Source of the DNA: Candidatus Sulfotelmatobacter sp.
Lineage (GTDB): Bacteria; Acidobacteriota; Terriglobia; Terriglobales; Acidobacteriaceae
DNA: 64,000 bases
Reading direction: 5' to 3'
Assembly: GCA_036500765.1 (NCBI GenBank)
Contig: DASYBM010000004.1
Location: 1,116,001-1,180,000 of the forward strand
A model generated the notes under the pieces. The model did no database searches, was not told the origin of the DNA, and was given only the letters and a program-made list of their open reading frames with translations. Shown piece after piece: positions 55,012-63,765 of this stretch. The translations under genes and the position numbers were made by a program. The first letter of the stretch is position 1, and each line of letters starts with the position of its first letter.

Positions 55012-55593
55012 CTACTCTGCTTTGCGCAGAACGAATTTCCTCGTGGCGGTGCGGCCTTCAAAATTGGCTTGAACCAGCAGCGACGAATCCGGCAAGTCGG
55101 CTTCGGCCGCTTCAATCTTGATCTCGGCCGCGCCGCCGTTGTCGGCGACGGCCTGGGTATAGAACGGAGCCGCGCCGGGCCGGGCAAAGCGGAATGTGAG
55201 GCGCGCGCTGGGCGCCGCCGCCCCCCCATCGGTAACGCGCAGTCGCATGGTCAGATTGCGATCGGAGTGGATCGACTCGGCGTTGGTCCAGTGCACGTCC
55301 AATTCTTTGACGGCGGCCAGCACTTCCGGTTCGGGACGGTCGAGAACAGCGTCCAGCTTGCCTTCGCGGATTGCGTCGAGAACTAATCGGTGCTGCTCGC
55401 GCAGCATCTGCTCTTTTTGGGCGTCGCCGATTTGCCCTTCGCTGGTTTTGTTGTAAGAAGTTGCCTTCTTGCCCACGCAGCGCCCGCGGACGAAGACCTG
55501 CGTTTGCAGCAGGAGTTCGTTTTCACGCGCCTCGCTCTGCACGTGATAGATGGTGTCGCCGTGCTTCACGTCGGTATTGAAGCCGAAAATCAT
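55012..55593 (-). CDS. Hypothetical protein, acidobacterial-type
   Basis: 193 residues from ATG 55593. N-terminal half: D-T-I-Y-H-V-Q-S-E, then ENELLLQTQVFVRGRCVGKK and a helical region; C-terminal half has an Ig-like segment (about 110-190) with R-L-T-F-R-F-A-R and A-D-N-G-G. No signal peptide. I do not recognise the family. The start codon is three bases from a phased octad array (55597 onward), with no Shine-Dalgarno. Confidence 0.65.
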   Translation of the reverse strand: MIFGFNTDVKHGDTIYHVQSEARENELLLQTQVFVRGRCVGKKATSYNKTSEGQIGDAQKEQMLREQHRLVLDAIREGKLDAVLDRPEPEVLAAVKELDVHWTNAESIHSDRNLTMRLRVTDGGAAAPSARLTFRFARPGAAPFYTQAVADNGGAAEIKIEAAEADLPDSSLLVQANFEGRTATRKFVLRKAE

Positions 55594-55596
55594 AGG

Positions 55597-55730
55597 AATT
55601 TTGTAATTGGGGAATTGAGCAATTGAGTAATTGTTAATCGAAAAAAATTCAGGAACAGGAACAGCGCCGTCTCCGTTGCCGCTCTTTTTTCGATTTCCCA
55701 ATTACCCGATTACACAATTTCTCAATTCTC
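55597..55730. repeat. Phased octad inverted element, copy 1
   Basis: AATT occurs at 55597, 55605, 55613, 55621 and 55629 (exact 8-base steps). The right arm has A/GATT at 55692, 55700, 55708, 55716 and 55724 in reverse-complement order. Between the arms lie about 55 unrelated bases. It separates the minus-strand hypothetical gene from the nuo operon. Confidence 0.85.
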
Positions 55731-55740
55731 TCTCCATCGC

Positions 55741-55774
55741 TTGACACTCTGAGTGTCAGCCCATAACCTAGAAT
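55741..55774 (+). promoter_or_regulatory. Possible nuo promoter with palindromic operator
   Basis: TTGACA at 55741-55746 is a good -35; the best -10 candidates (TAACCT at 17-base spacing, or TAGAAT at 22) are weak. GACACTCTGAGTGTC (55743-55757) is a perfect 7+1+7 palindrome that overlaps the -35, so it could be a repressor or activator site for the nuo operon. Confidence 0.45.
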
Positions 55775-55816
55775 GTTTAAGGTAACGCTTGGCGCGAATT
55801 ATATATACCTCGTCCT

Positions 55817-56227
55817 ATGCCCGACAATTACTTCGCACGCTACCTCCCCTTTTTGATCCATATGCTGATGGCGGGCGGGATTGCGGCTGCGATTGTCACT
55901 CTTTCCTGGCTCATTGGCCAGCGTAAACCCACGCGGGCCAAACTGTCGCCTTACGAATGTGGTATGACCCCGGTGGGCGACTCCCGGCAGCGCTTCTCGG
56001 TCAAGTTCTACCTGGTCGCTATGCTGTTCATTCTGTTCGATGTTGAAGCGGTTTTTATTTACCCGTGGGCCATCAGCTTGCGCCAGCTCAAGGCCGAGGG
56101 CCAGGGGCATTTCGGGCTGTTCGAGATGTTGCTCTATATCGGCATTTTCCTGGTTGGCTTCTTCTACATTTGGAAAAAGGGTGTGCTCGACTGGGGCGAA
56201 ACTTCTCCGAAGCGGGGAGACTCCTGA
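55817..56227 (+). CDS. nuoA: NADH-quinone oxidoreductase subunit A
   Basis: 136 residues with three membrane helices and the conserved PYECGM near residue 51 in the loop after helix 1, and LFDVEAVFIYPWA in helix 2. NuoA is part of the quinone-site rim of complex I. It opens the operon and is followed by nuoC with the stop and start codons touching (TGAATG). In most operons nuoB would come next; here it is absent. Confidence 0.93.
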   Translation: MPDNYFARYLPFLIHMLMAGGIAAAIVTLSWLIGQRKPTRAKLSPYECGMTPVGDSRQRFSVKFYLVAMLFILFDVEAVFIYPWAISLRQLKAEGQGHFGLFEMLLYIGIFLVGFFYIWKKGVLDWGETSPKRGDS

Positions 56228-56725
56228 ATGCCCTTGGCCCCCGCCATCACCGATCTGGAGCAACTGAAAAACCATCCGGCGATCGCTCGACTTTTGAGTT
56301 GGAACGCCGAGGCGGTGACCGGCGTGAAGTTCGATCGCGATGAAATGACGATTTTCGTTGATCGAGCCTATATCCGCGAGGCGAGCGTTGTGCTGAAAGA
56401 TGACCCAGGTTGTCCTTTTAATTTTCTCTCAGACATAACCTGCGTCGACTGGTATCCCGCCGAGCCGCGGTTTGAGGTCGTGTATCACCTGCTGTCGATT
56501 CCGAATAAGGAGCGTATCCGGCTGAAAGTTCGACTCGATAGCGCCAGTCCGGCGGTCGAGTCGCTGACTTCGACCTGGCCCGGCGCCAATTATTTCGAAC
56601 GTGAAGTTTTCGATCTCTTTGGCGTGCGCTTTACCGGGCACCCTTATTTGCGACGCATTCTGATGCCCGAAGACTGGGAAGGCCATCCGCTGCGCAAAGA
56701 TTATCCCGTGGAGGGCTATCGCTAA
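56228..56725 (+). CDS. nuoC: NADH-quinone oxidoreductase subunit C
   Basis: 165 residues, standard for a free NuoC. Conserved TWPGANYFEREVFDLFGV and HPYLRRILMPEDWEGHPLRKDYP mark the family. It is a peripheral-arm subunit packed against NuoD and NuoB. It is not fused to NuoD. It starts immediately after nuoA and is followed by nuoD after six bases. Confidence 0.95.
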   Translation: MPLAPAITDLEQLKNHPAIARLLSWNAEAVTGVKFDRDEMTIFVDRAYIREASVVLKDDPGCPFNFLSDITCVDWYPAEPRFEVVYHLLSIPNKERIRLKVRLDSASPAVESLTSTWPGANYFEREVFDLFGVRFTGHPYLRRILMPEDWEGHPLRKDYPVEGYR

Positions 56726-56731
56726 AGCGCA

Positions 56732-57937
56732 ATGGCCCACCTGAATCCCACGCCCGTGCTGGAGCCCGGCCAGGATCGCACCATGATCCTGAACATGGGC
56801 CCGCAACATCCCTCGACCCACGGCGTGCTGCGCGTGCTGCTCGAGATTGATGGCGAGACCATCGTGCGCATGATGCCCGACATCGGCTTCCTGCATACCG
56901 GAATCGAGAAGACCTGCGAGGCCAAGTTCTATCAGCAGGTGGTGCCGCTCACCGACCGCATCGACTACCTTTGCCCGTTGACCAATAATCTGTGCTACGT
57001 GCTGGCCGTGGAGAAATTGCTGGGGCTGGAGATCCCGCCAAAGGCGCAATGGCTGCGGGTTCTGTTGAATGAATTGACGCGCATCAACTCGCATCTCGTA
57101 TGGCTCGGCACGCACGCGTTGGATATCGGCGCGATGACGGTGTTTTTGTATTGCTTCCGCGAGCGCGAAGAAATCTTAAAGATATTCGAGATGGTCAGCG
57201 GACAGCGCATGATGACATCGTACTTCCGCGTGGGCGGAATTGCGCTGGAGCCGCCGCTTGGATTTTTCGACCGTGTGCGCGACTTCGCGGGATATTTCCC
57301 CGAGAAGGTTGACGAATACGAAAATCTGCTCACCGGCAATCCAATCTGGGGGATGCGAACGAAAGGCGTCGCGCGGATGACGGCGGAGGACGCGATCGCT
57401 CTTGGCGCCTCAGGCCCAACTCTGCGTGGTAGCGGCGTCGACTTTGACTTGCGCCGGGACATGCCTTATTCGAGCTACGAAAAGTTTCAGTTCAAAGTGC
57501 CGGTATCGCAAGCCGGCGACGTGTTCGCCCGCTACATGTGCCGAGTGCAGGAACTGCGGGAATCGACCAACATCGTCCGCCAGGCTCTGGACGGCATGCC
57601 GGAAGGGCCGATCAAGGCCGACGCGCCGGGCGTGGTATTGCCTGATCGCGAAAAAATGAAGACGCAGATGGAATCGCTTATCTACCATTTCAAGATCATC
57701 ACCGAAGGATTTGCGGTTCCGGCGGGCGAGGTGTATCAGGCAGTCGAATCGCCGCGCGGCGAGATGGGCTACTACATTGTGAGCGACGGCACGGCCAAGC
57801 CCTACCGCGTGCACATGCGCGCGGCGTGCTTGGCGAATTTGCAGACGCTGCCGAAGATATGCGAGGGCAGGCTGCTCGCGGATGTGGTGGCGGCGATTGG
57901 GAGCATTGATATTGTGCTGGGAGAAATCGACCGGTGA
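56732..57937 (+). CDS. nuoD: NADH-quinone oxidoreductase subunit D
   Basis: 401 residues, normal length for NuoD (the 49-kDa subunit). NMGPQHPSTHGVLR near residue 20, HTGIEK around 55 and the C-terminal FRVHMRAACLANLQTLPKICEG type region are typical. NuoD forms most of the quinone-binding chamber with NuoB. The gene overlaps nuoE by four bases. Confidence 0.95.
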   Translation: MAHLNPTPVLEPGQDRTMILNMGPQHPSTHGVLRVLLEIDGETIVRMMPDIGFLHTGIEKTCEAKFYQQVVPLTDRIDYLCPLTNNLCYVLAVEKLLGLEIPPKAQWLRVLLNELTRINSHLVWLGTHALDIGAMTVFLYCFREREEILKIFEMVSGQRMMTSYFRVGGIALEPPLGFFDRVRDFAGYFPEKVDEYENLLTGNPIWGMRTKGVARMTAEDAIALGASGPTLRGSGVDFDLRRDMPYSSYEKFQFKVPVSQAGDVFARYMCRVQELRESTNIVRQALDGMPEGPIKADAPGVVLPDREKMKTQMESLIYHFKIITEGFAVPAGEVYQAVESPRGEMGYYIVSDGTAKPYRVHMRAACLANLQTLPKICEGRLLADVVAAIGSIDIVLGEIDR

Positions 57938-58416
57938 AATTCTCCGACGAATTTGAAAGCCGCTTCGCCGAGATGGTTCCGCACTATCCGACCAAGCGCT
58001 CGGCGCTCGTCCCTACGCTGCTTTACGCGCAGGACGAAGTCGGATATTTGAGCGACGAGGTGATCGCCGAACTGGCCTCGCGGCTCGATCTGACTGAACT
58101 CGAAGTGCGCAACGTAATCAGCTATTACTCGATGCTGACCACCAAGCCGCGCGGGAAATTCAACGTGCAGGTCTGCACGAATATCAGCTGTATGGTGCGC
58201 GGGGGCGAAGAGATCCTGCATCACTGCGCGACGAAGCTAGGCGTCGGCCATAAGCAAACGACGGCGGACGGTATGTTTACGCTGGAAGAAGTGGAGTGCA
58301 TCGGCGCCTGCAGCTGGGCTCCGGCGGCGCAGGTGAATTACGATTTTCATGAGAATCTGACGGCGGAGAAGATGGACCGGATTCTGGACGACTACAAGAA
58401 GAAGGCAACGCAGTAA
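57934..58416 (+). CDS. nuoE: NADH-quinone oxidoreductase subunit E
   Basis: 160 residues of a thioredoxin-fold [2Fe-2S] protein. The four ligands are visible as C-T-N-I-S-C and C-I-G-A-C (C-x4-C and C-x3-C). It carries cluster N1a and works with NuoF in NADH oxidation. Starts inside the end of nuoD; the stop is followed by a phased octad element. Confidence 0.94.
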   Translation: MKFSDEFESRFAEMVPHYPTKRSALVPTLLYAQDEVGYLSDEVIAELASRLDLTELEVRNVISYYSMLTTKPRGKFNVQVCTNISCMVRGGEEILHHCATKLGVGHKQTTADGMFTLEEVECIGACSWAPAAQVNYDFHENLTAEKMDRILDDYKKKATQ

Positions 58417-58419
58417 ACA

Positions 58420-58521
58420 AATTGAGCAATTAGGTAATTGAGAAATTGTGTAATTGAAAAACCAGCCCCGCGGTAGAGGTTCTTCAATTACAAAATTACT
58501 AAATTACACAATTTCCAAATG
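58420..58521. repeat. Phased octad inverted element, copy 2, ending in the nuoF start codon
   Basis: AATT at 58420, 58428, 58436, 58444 and 58452, then about 30 unrelated bases, then AATT at 58486, 58494, 58502 and 58510 and AATG at 58518. The last octad contains the ATG of nuoF (58519). The two arms are reverse complements, so they can form a long hairpin. Confidence 0.9.
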
Positions 58522-59832
58522 GCGTCCCTGGTCTCCCATCCCGACGAAGTAAAAGTGGTCTCGAAGCGCTTCGGCCAAGGTGCGACCGATATCGATCGCT
58601 ATCTTGAACTGGACGGCTACAAGGCCGTGCAGAAGGCGCTCGCCATGGAGCCGGATGCCATCATTAATGAGGTCAAGAATTCCGGCCTGCGCGGCCGCGG
58701 TGGCGCTGGATTCTCGACCGGGATGAAGTGGTCGTTCGTTCCTAAGCAATCGGCCAAGCCAAAATATGTGCTCTGCAACGGCGACGAGAGCGAGCCCGGC
58801 ACCTGCAAAGACCGTTTGATCTTTGAACACGATCCGCATGCGGTGATCGAGGGCGTGATGATCGGCGCGCTGGCGGTCGGCGCAAAGAGCGGCTACATCT
58901 ACATTCGCGGCGAATATCGATACCTTTCGATCATCATGCAGAAGGCGATCCGCGATGCTTACGCGAAGGGATTCGTCGGCAAGAACATTTTTGGCAGCGG
59001 CCGCGATCTCGACATTTATTGGCACGGCGGCGCGGGCGCTTACGAAGTCGGGGAAGAATCGGCGCTGATGGAATCGCTCGAAGGCAAGCGCGGCATTCCA
59101 CGCATCCGTCCGCCCTTTCCCGCAGTGGTCGGTCTTTGGGGCGGACCGACGGTCATTAATAATGCCGAGACGCTGGCCAACGTGCCGCACATTATTCTGG
59201 GCGGATCCGATTGGTTCGCCAAACTCGGCACGCCGAAAAATGGCGGCACGCGCCTGTTCTGCCTAAGCGGCAATATCGCCAAGCCCGGCGTCTACGAACT
59301 GCCGATGGGCTATAACTTAAAGAAAATGATTTATGAAGTGGGTGGCGGCATTCCCCATGGGCGAAAGCTGAAGGCAGTCGTGCCTGGCGGATCGTCTTGC
59401 CCGTGCCTTACCGCCGACGAGATCGATGTCGCCATGGACTTCGATTCGGTGGCGAAGGCCGGGTCCATGCTGGGTTCGGGCGGGGTGGTCATAGTGGATG
59501 ACCAGCAGTGCATCGTGAAATTCGCGCTGCGCACTATGAAGTTCTACAAGCATGAAAGCTGCGGATGGTGCATACCCTGCCGTGAAGGCACGGATTGGCT
59601 GGAGAAGACGCTCACGCGCTTTCATCGCGGCGGCGGCATGAAGAAAGACATCGACAACATGCAATACCTGTCCGAGAACATGCTGGGCAGAACTTTTTGT
59701 CCGCTGGGCGATGCGGCCGCGATGCCGACCATCGCGTTCGTAAAAAAGTTCCGCAAAGAATTCGAGGATCACTTGGACGGCAAGGCGTGCCCGTACGAAA
59801 AGGCGGGCGCGATGGAACTCGTGCACGCGTAG
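58519..59832 (+). CDS. nuoF: NADH-quinone oxidoreductase subunit F
   Basis: 437 residues. GRGGAGFSTGMKW (FMN/NADH site) around residues 56-68, NGDESEPGTCKDR, and the [4Fe-4S] N3 ligands S-C-G-W-C-I-P-C with a later Cys in TFCPLGDAA. This subunit binds FMN and oxidises NADH. No Shine-Dalgarno precedes the ATG; that position is taken by the octad array. Confidence 0.95.
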   Translation: MASLVSHPDEVKVVSKRFGQGATDIDRYLELDGYKAVQKALAMEPDAIINEVKNSGLRGRGGAGFSTGMKWSFVPKQSAKPKYVLCNGDESEPGTCKDRLIFEHDPHAVIEGVMIGALAVGAKSGYIYIRGEYRYLSIIMQKAIRDAYAKGFVGKNIFGSGRDLDIYWHGGAGAYEVGEESALMESLEGKRGIPRIRPPFPAVVGLWGGPTVINNAETLANVPHIILGGSDWFAKLGTPKNGGTRLFCLSGNIAKPGVYELPMGYNLKKMIYEVGGGIPHGRKLKAVVPGGSSCPCLTADEIDVAMDFDSVAKAGSMLGSGGVVIVDDQQCIVKFALRTMKFYKHESCGWCIPCREGTDWLEKTLTRFHRGGGMKKDIDNMQYLSENMLGRTFCPLGDAAAMPTIAFVKKFRKEFEDHLDGKACPYEKAGAMELVHA

Positions 59833-59843
59833 CGCGTTGAAGA

Positions 59844-60296
59844 AATTGAGTAATTGGGAAATTTAGTAATTGTGTAATTTGAGGTGACGGTTTGGGTTCG
59901 CGGCCTGAGGAGCTTCGCGATCGGACAAAGGCGTTCGCTCTTCGGATTATCCGCCTCTTTCGCTCGTTGCCGTATAAGACCGATACGCAGGTCTTAGGCA
60001 AGCAACTCTTGCGATGCGGAACTTCGGTGGCGGCGAACTACAGAGCCGTGTGCAGAGCGCGATCGAAGGCGGAATTCGTTGCGCGGATCGGCATCGTAGC
60101 AGAGGAAGCTGATGAAGCTGTACTCTGGCTTGAATTGTTAACTGAATCAGGAATGATCAAGCCGGAACTGACGACAGAACTATTGAAGGAAGCGAAGGAA
60201 TTGGCGGCGATACTCACCGCCTCGCAACAAACAGCAAGAAGGTCGGCGTGATAAGTTTTCAATTACTCAATTACTAAATTTCCCAATTACCCAATG
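59844..60296. mobile_element. Phased octad inverted element, copy 3, carrying a four-helix-bundle gene
   Basis: Left arm AATT at 59844, 59852, 59860, 59868 and 59876; right arm AATT at 60261, 60269, 60277 and 60285 and AATG at 60293. The arms are near-perfect reverse complements over about 35 bases. Unlike copies 1 and 2 it encloses a gene (59892-60251). The last octad includes the start codon of nuoG (60294). A mobile or formerly mobile unit is my interpretation; no target-site duplication was demonstrated. Confidence 0.65.
59892..60251 (+). CDS. Four-helix-bundle protein (S23/IVS family, TIGR02436-like)
   Basis: 119 residues, all helical by eye: E-L-R-D-R-T-K-A-F-A-L-R-I-I-R-L, then LGKQLLRCGTSVAANYRAVCRA and EADEAVLWLELL. 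These match the family of proteins encoded in 23S rRNA intervening sequences and related to the Avd protein of diversity-generating retroelements; they form basic pentameric bundles. Function in this setting is unknown. The start is a TTG (59892). It lies between nuoF and nuoG, bounded by inverted octad arrays, which is an odd place for a non-nuo gene. Confidence 0.82.
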   Translation: MGSRPEELRDRTKAFALRIIRLFRSLPYKTDTQVLGKQLLRCGTSVAANYRAVCRARSKAEFVARIGIVAEEADEAVLWLELLTESGMIKPELTTELLKEAKELAAILTASQQTARRSA

Positions 60297-62648
60297 CCAG
60301 ATGTGAATCTCACTGTCGACGGCAAGAAGCTCACGGCTCCCGCGGGCACGCTCCTCATTGAAGCCTGCAAGACTGTGGGCATCGAGGTGCCTTCTTTCTG
60401 TTATTACCCCAACCTCTCTCTCCAGGGCGCGTGCCGCATGTGCCTGGTGAAGGTCGAGAAAATGCCGAAGCTGCAAACCGCGTGTACCACGGTCATCAGC
60501 GAGGGCATGATCGTCACCACGGAGAGCGAGGAGATCAAGCAGGCGCGCAAGTCGATGCTGGAGATGCTACTTGGCAACCATCCTCTGGATTGCCCGGTGT
60601 GCGATGCCGGTGGCGAGTGCGAACTGCAGGACATGACGTTTTCCTATGGCGCCGCCGAATCGAAATTCATGGAGGCGAAGAACCACAAGGACGAGCAGCA
60701 GTGGAGTCCGGTGGTGTTCTTCGACCGGCCGCGCTGCATTCTCTGCTACCGCTGTGTGCGGATTTGCGGCGAAGGTATGGACGTGTGGGCTCTGGGCGTG
60801 CAGAACCGCGGCGTGGGTTCACTCATCGCTCCGAATAAGGAAGATCATCTGGAGTGCGAAGAGTGCGGAATGTGCATCGACATTTGCCCGGTCGGCGCGC
60901 TCACTTCGGGCGCGTATCGCTATAAGACGCGTCCCTGGGAGATGAAGCACGTGGGCACCGTGTGCACCCACTGCGGCGACGGCTGCAAGACTACGCTGGG
61001 TGTGCGGCGGTCTGATACTGGAATGGAAATCGTCCGCGGCGATAACCGCGACAAGAGCGGCACCAACGGCGACTTCCTGTGCATCAAGGGCCGATATGCG
61101 TTTGATTTCGCCAATCATGAAGAGCGCCTGGCGCAGCCACTCATCCGCAGGGATGGCAAGCTGACTCCCGCTACATGGGAAGAGGCATTCGAGTTGGTGG
61201 GAAAGAAATTTGCCGAAGTGCGCGACAAAGACGGCGGCGCGGCGATCGGGGTGATCGGTTCGACGCGCACGACCAATGAAGAGGCATATTTGCTCTCCAA
61301 ATTTGCGCGCGTCGTGCTCAAGACCAACAACGTCGATCATCACCGCACGGCCGACTTCCCTGCCCTTTCGGCGGCGCTGCGCGGCAAGGTCGATGCGACT
61401 GCCAGTATGGCGGACGTATTCACCGCCCCCGCAATTCTATTGATCGGCAACGATCCTACGGAACAGCATCCACTGCTGGCCTGGCAGGTTCGCAACAACG
61501 TTCGTCTGCACCGCGCGAAGCTTTACGTGATCAATTCGCAATCGATCAAGCTGCGGCGGCAGGCGGCGAGCTTCACGCAGATTCCAGCAGGATCGGAAGG
61601 CAAGGTTGCTGCGTTCCTGGCTGGTGAGGACACGGCCGCGGATTCTCTGGTCGACACATCGAATAATAAAGACGCGTGGATCTGCCTCCGCGACAAGCTG
61701 CGCGCTGAGCAGAATCTCATCATCATCTTCGGATCGGAAATTCGCGGCAACGATGTTGCCAGTCTCATCAACTTTGGTTCCAGCATTCCCGGCGCGAAGT
61801 TCATCTGTCTCGCCGACTACGCTAACTCGCGCGGCGCGACTGACATGGGACTGTATCCCGATCTGCTTCCTGGCTATCATCCCACGGCGGGCAACAGCGC
61901 GTTCCATCAGGAGTGGACCATCCCGCAAACCGCTGGGCTCGATCTTCCTGGCATGGTCGATGCTGGAAAGAAAGGCCAGATCAAAGCTCTTTACGTCGTC
62001 GGATCTAATCCCGTTGGCCGCCTGAATATTGATCCGTTCGCCTTCTCGAAGAGCTTTGTGGTCGTGCAAGATATGTTCCTCACCGAAACCGCAGTCATGG
62101 CGGACGTGGTGCTGCCCGCCGCCAATGCGTACGAAAAATCCGGCACCATGACCAACACTTCCGGCGATGTGCAACTCGTGAAAAAGGCCGGCGAAATCTC
62201 CGGCACCAAGTCCGATTTTGAAATGACCGTCCGCATCGCCGATGCGATGGGCTTCGACATTCGCAAGTTGGTTCCCTTCGGCGGCAGCGTGCGCGCTGAC
62301 ATGGGACAGTCCCGCGGAGCGCAGTCCGGCGAGGCCGACCGGCACGCCGTGTGGCTTGAGATGCAGGGACTGGAGCCGAAGTTGAGCCCGCTCGACCCCA
62401 TGGCGATTTTCGACGAGATTCAGCGCCTAGTTCCCGGCTATGACATCTCGCGTGTGAATCTGCTGGCTGGCAACGTCGAGCACACTTCGTTTAGCAAGAG
62501 CGGTCCGGGCGTGGCACATCACCCGGAGTCGATTTCTCCCGCCAACGACGGATTGTTTACGTCGGGTACGCTGGGACGCTACTCACGAACGTTGAAGTCC
62601 GTGATGGAGAGTCACGATGTGAAGCCCGCGGAAGTCGCTGCGGATTAG
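60294..62648 (+). CDS. nuoG: NADH-quinone oxidoreductase subunit G
   Basis: 784 residues. [2Fe-2S] ligands C36, C47, C50, C64; the His-Cys cluster H96, C100, C103, C109; ferredoxin-like clusters at C148, C151, C154, C158 and C188, C191, C194, C198. A further C224-x2-C227-x3-C231 with C263 would hold the extra N7-type cluster. The C-terminal part is a molybdopterin-oxidoreductase fold without a cofactor role. Start codon sits in the last octad of the element. Confidence 0.95.
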   Translation: MPDVNLTVDGKKLTAPAGTLLIEACKTVGIEVPSFCYYPNLSLQGACRMCLVKVEKMPKLQTACTTVISEGMIVTTESEEIKQARKSMLEMLLGNHPLDCPVCDAGGECELQDMTFSYGAAESKFMEAKNHKDEQQWSPVVFFDRPRCILCYRCVRICGEGMDVWALGVQNRGVGSLIAPNKEDHLECEECGMCIDICPVGALTSGAYRYKTRPWEMKHVGTVCTHCGDGCKTTLGVRRSDTGMEIVRGDNRDKSGTNGDFLCIKGRYAFDFANHEERLAQPLIRRDGKLTPATWEEAFELVGKKFAEVRDKDGGAAIGVIGSTRTTNEEAYLLSKFARVVLKTNNVDHHRTADFPALSAALRGKVDATASMADVFTAPAILLIGNDPTEQHPLLAWQVRNNVRLHRAKLYVINSQSIKLRRQAASFTQIPAGSEGKVAAFLAGEDTAADSLVDTSNNKDAWICLRDKLRAEQNLIIIFGSEIRGNDVASLINFGSSIPGAKFICLADYANSRGATDMGLYPDLLPGYHPTAGNSAFHQEWTIPQTAGLDLPGMVDAGKKGQIKALYVVGSNPVGRLNIDPFAFSKSFVVVQDMFLTETAVMADVVLPAANAYEKSGTMTNTSGDVQLVKKAGEISGTKSDFEMTVRIADAMGFDIRKLVPFGGSVRADMGQSRGAQSGEADRHAVWLEMQGLEPKLSPLDPMAIFDEIQRLVPGYDISRVNLLAGNVEHTSFSKSGPGVAHHPESISPANDGLFTSGTLGRYSRTLKSVMESHDVKPAEVAAD

Positions 62649-62724
62649 TATCGCCAGTACAAGTTGTCTTTGCCCAAGTTGTCCAACTGACAGTAAGAGC
62701 TACGAGTAAGAGAGGAAGCAAGGC

Positions 62725-63762
62725 TTGACGTTACCCATCTGGCTCTACATACTTGCGTCGGTGATCAAGTCCGGGTTGGTGCTGTTCGTGCTGCTCACCG
62801 CCGTGGCCTACACCGTGTGGCTGGAGCGCAAGGTGGTGGGCCACATGCAGAATCGCTGGGGCCCCACGCGGGTCGGCCCATTCGGCCTGCTGCAACCCGC
62901 CGCCGACGGAATCAAGTTTTTGTTTAAAGAAGACCTGACGCCGCCTCACGTCTACAAGCCGTTGTTCCTGGCGGCGCCGCTGATCGCCGTCATCTTTGCG
63001 CTGACATCCATCGCGGTCATTCCGTTTGGCAATTCGGTCACCATCGGCGGCTACAGCATTCCGTTGCAAATCACCGATGTGAACACGGGCCTGCTCCTGA
63101 TTCTCGGCGTCACCTCGATCGGCGTGTACGGTGTCGCGCTCGCCGGATGGTCGTCGAATAATAAGTATTCTCTGCTTGGCGGCCTGCGCGCGAGCGCGCA
63201 GATGGTGAGCTACGAGATTTCTCTCGGCCTGTCCTTGGTGGGCGTGCTGATCATGTCGGGCAGCCTGAGCCTGCGCGTAATTGTGCAATCGCAGCAGGGA
63301 CACTTCTGGGGATTCATTCCGCGCTGGAATATTTTCACTGGCCAGTTCATCGGCTTCTTCTGTTATCTTATGGCCGCCTACGCGGAAACGAACCGCATCC
63401 CATTCGATCTCCCTGAGGCCGAGACCGAACTGGTCGCGGGCTATCACACGGAATACAGCGCGATGAAATTTGCCATGTTCTTCATGGCCGAGTACGCCAA
63501 CATGATCACGGTGGGCTCGCTGGCTACGCTGTTATTTTTCGGAGGATGGAACGGCCCGCTTTTCGGCCCCAGGATTCTTCAGACCGTCCTGCCAGTATTC
63601 TGGTTTGCGGCGAAGGTTTTCGCATTTCTCTTTTTATATATCTGGGTGCGGGGCACGTTGCCGCGCTTCCGTTATGACCAGTTGATGGCGTTTGGCTGGA
63701 AGTTTCTGCTTCCGCTGTCGCTGGCAAATCTGATCGCAACTGCGATTGCAGTAGCGTGGTAA
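62725..63762 (+). CDS. nuoH: NADH-quinone oxidoreductase subunit H
   Basis: 345 residues with eight membrane helices. ERKVVGHMQNRWGPTRVGPFGLLQP around residues 30-54 and DLPEAETELVAGYHTEYSAM around 228-247 are the quinone-site signatures. The start is a TTG at 62725, with AGAGGAAGC upstream. In most operons nuoI follows; here a heptad element and then nuoJ follow. Confidence 0.93.
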   Translation: MTLPIWLYILASVIKSGLVLFVLLTAVAYTVWLERKVVGHMQNRWGPTRVGPFGLLQPAADGIKFLFKEDLTPPHVYKPLFLAAPLIAVIFALTSIAVIPFGNSVTIGGYSIPLQITDVNTGLLLILGVTSIGVYGVALAGWSSNNKYSLLGGLRASAQMVSYEISLGLSLVGVLIMSGSLSLRVIVQSQQGHFWGFIPRWNIFTGQFIGFFCYLMAAYAETNRIPFDLPEAETELVAGYHTEYSAMKFAMFFMAEYANMITVGSLATLLFFGGWNGPLFGPRILQTVLPVFWFAAKVFAFLFLYIWVRGTLPRFRYDQLMAFGWKFLLPLSLANLIATAIAVAW

Positions 63763-63765
63763 AGA

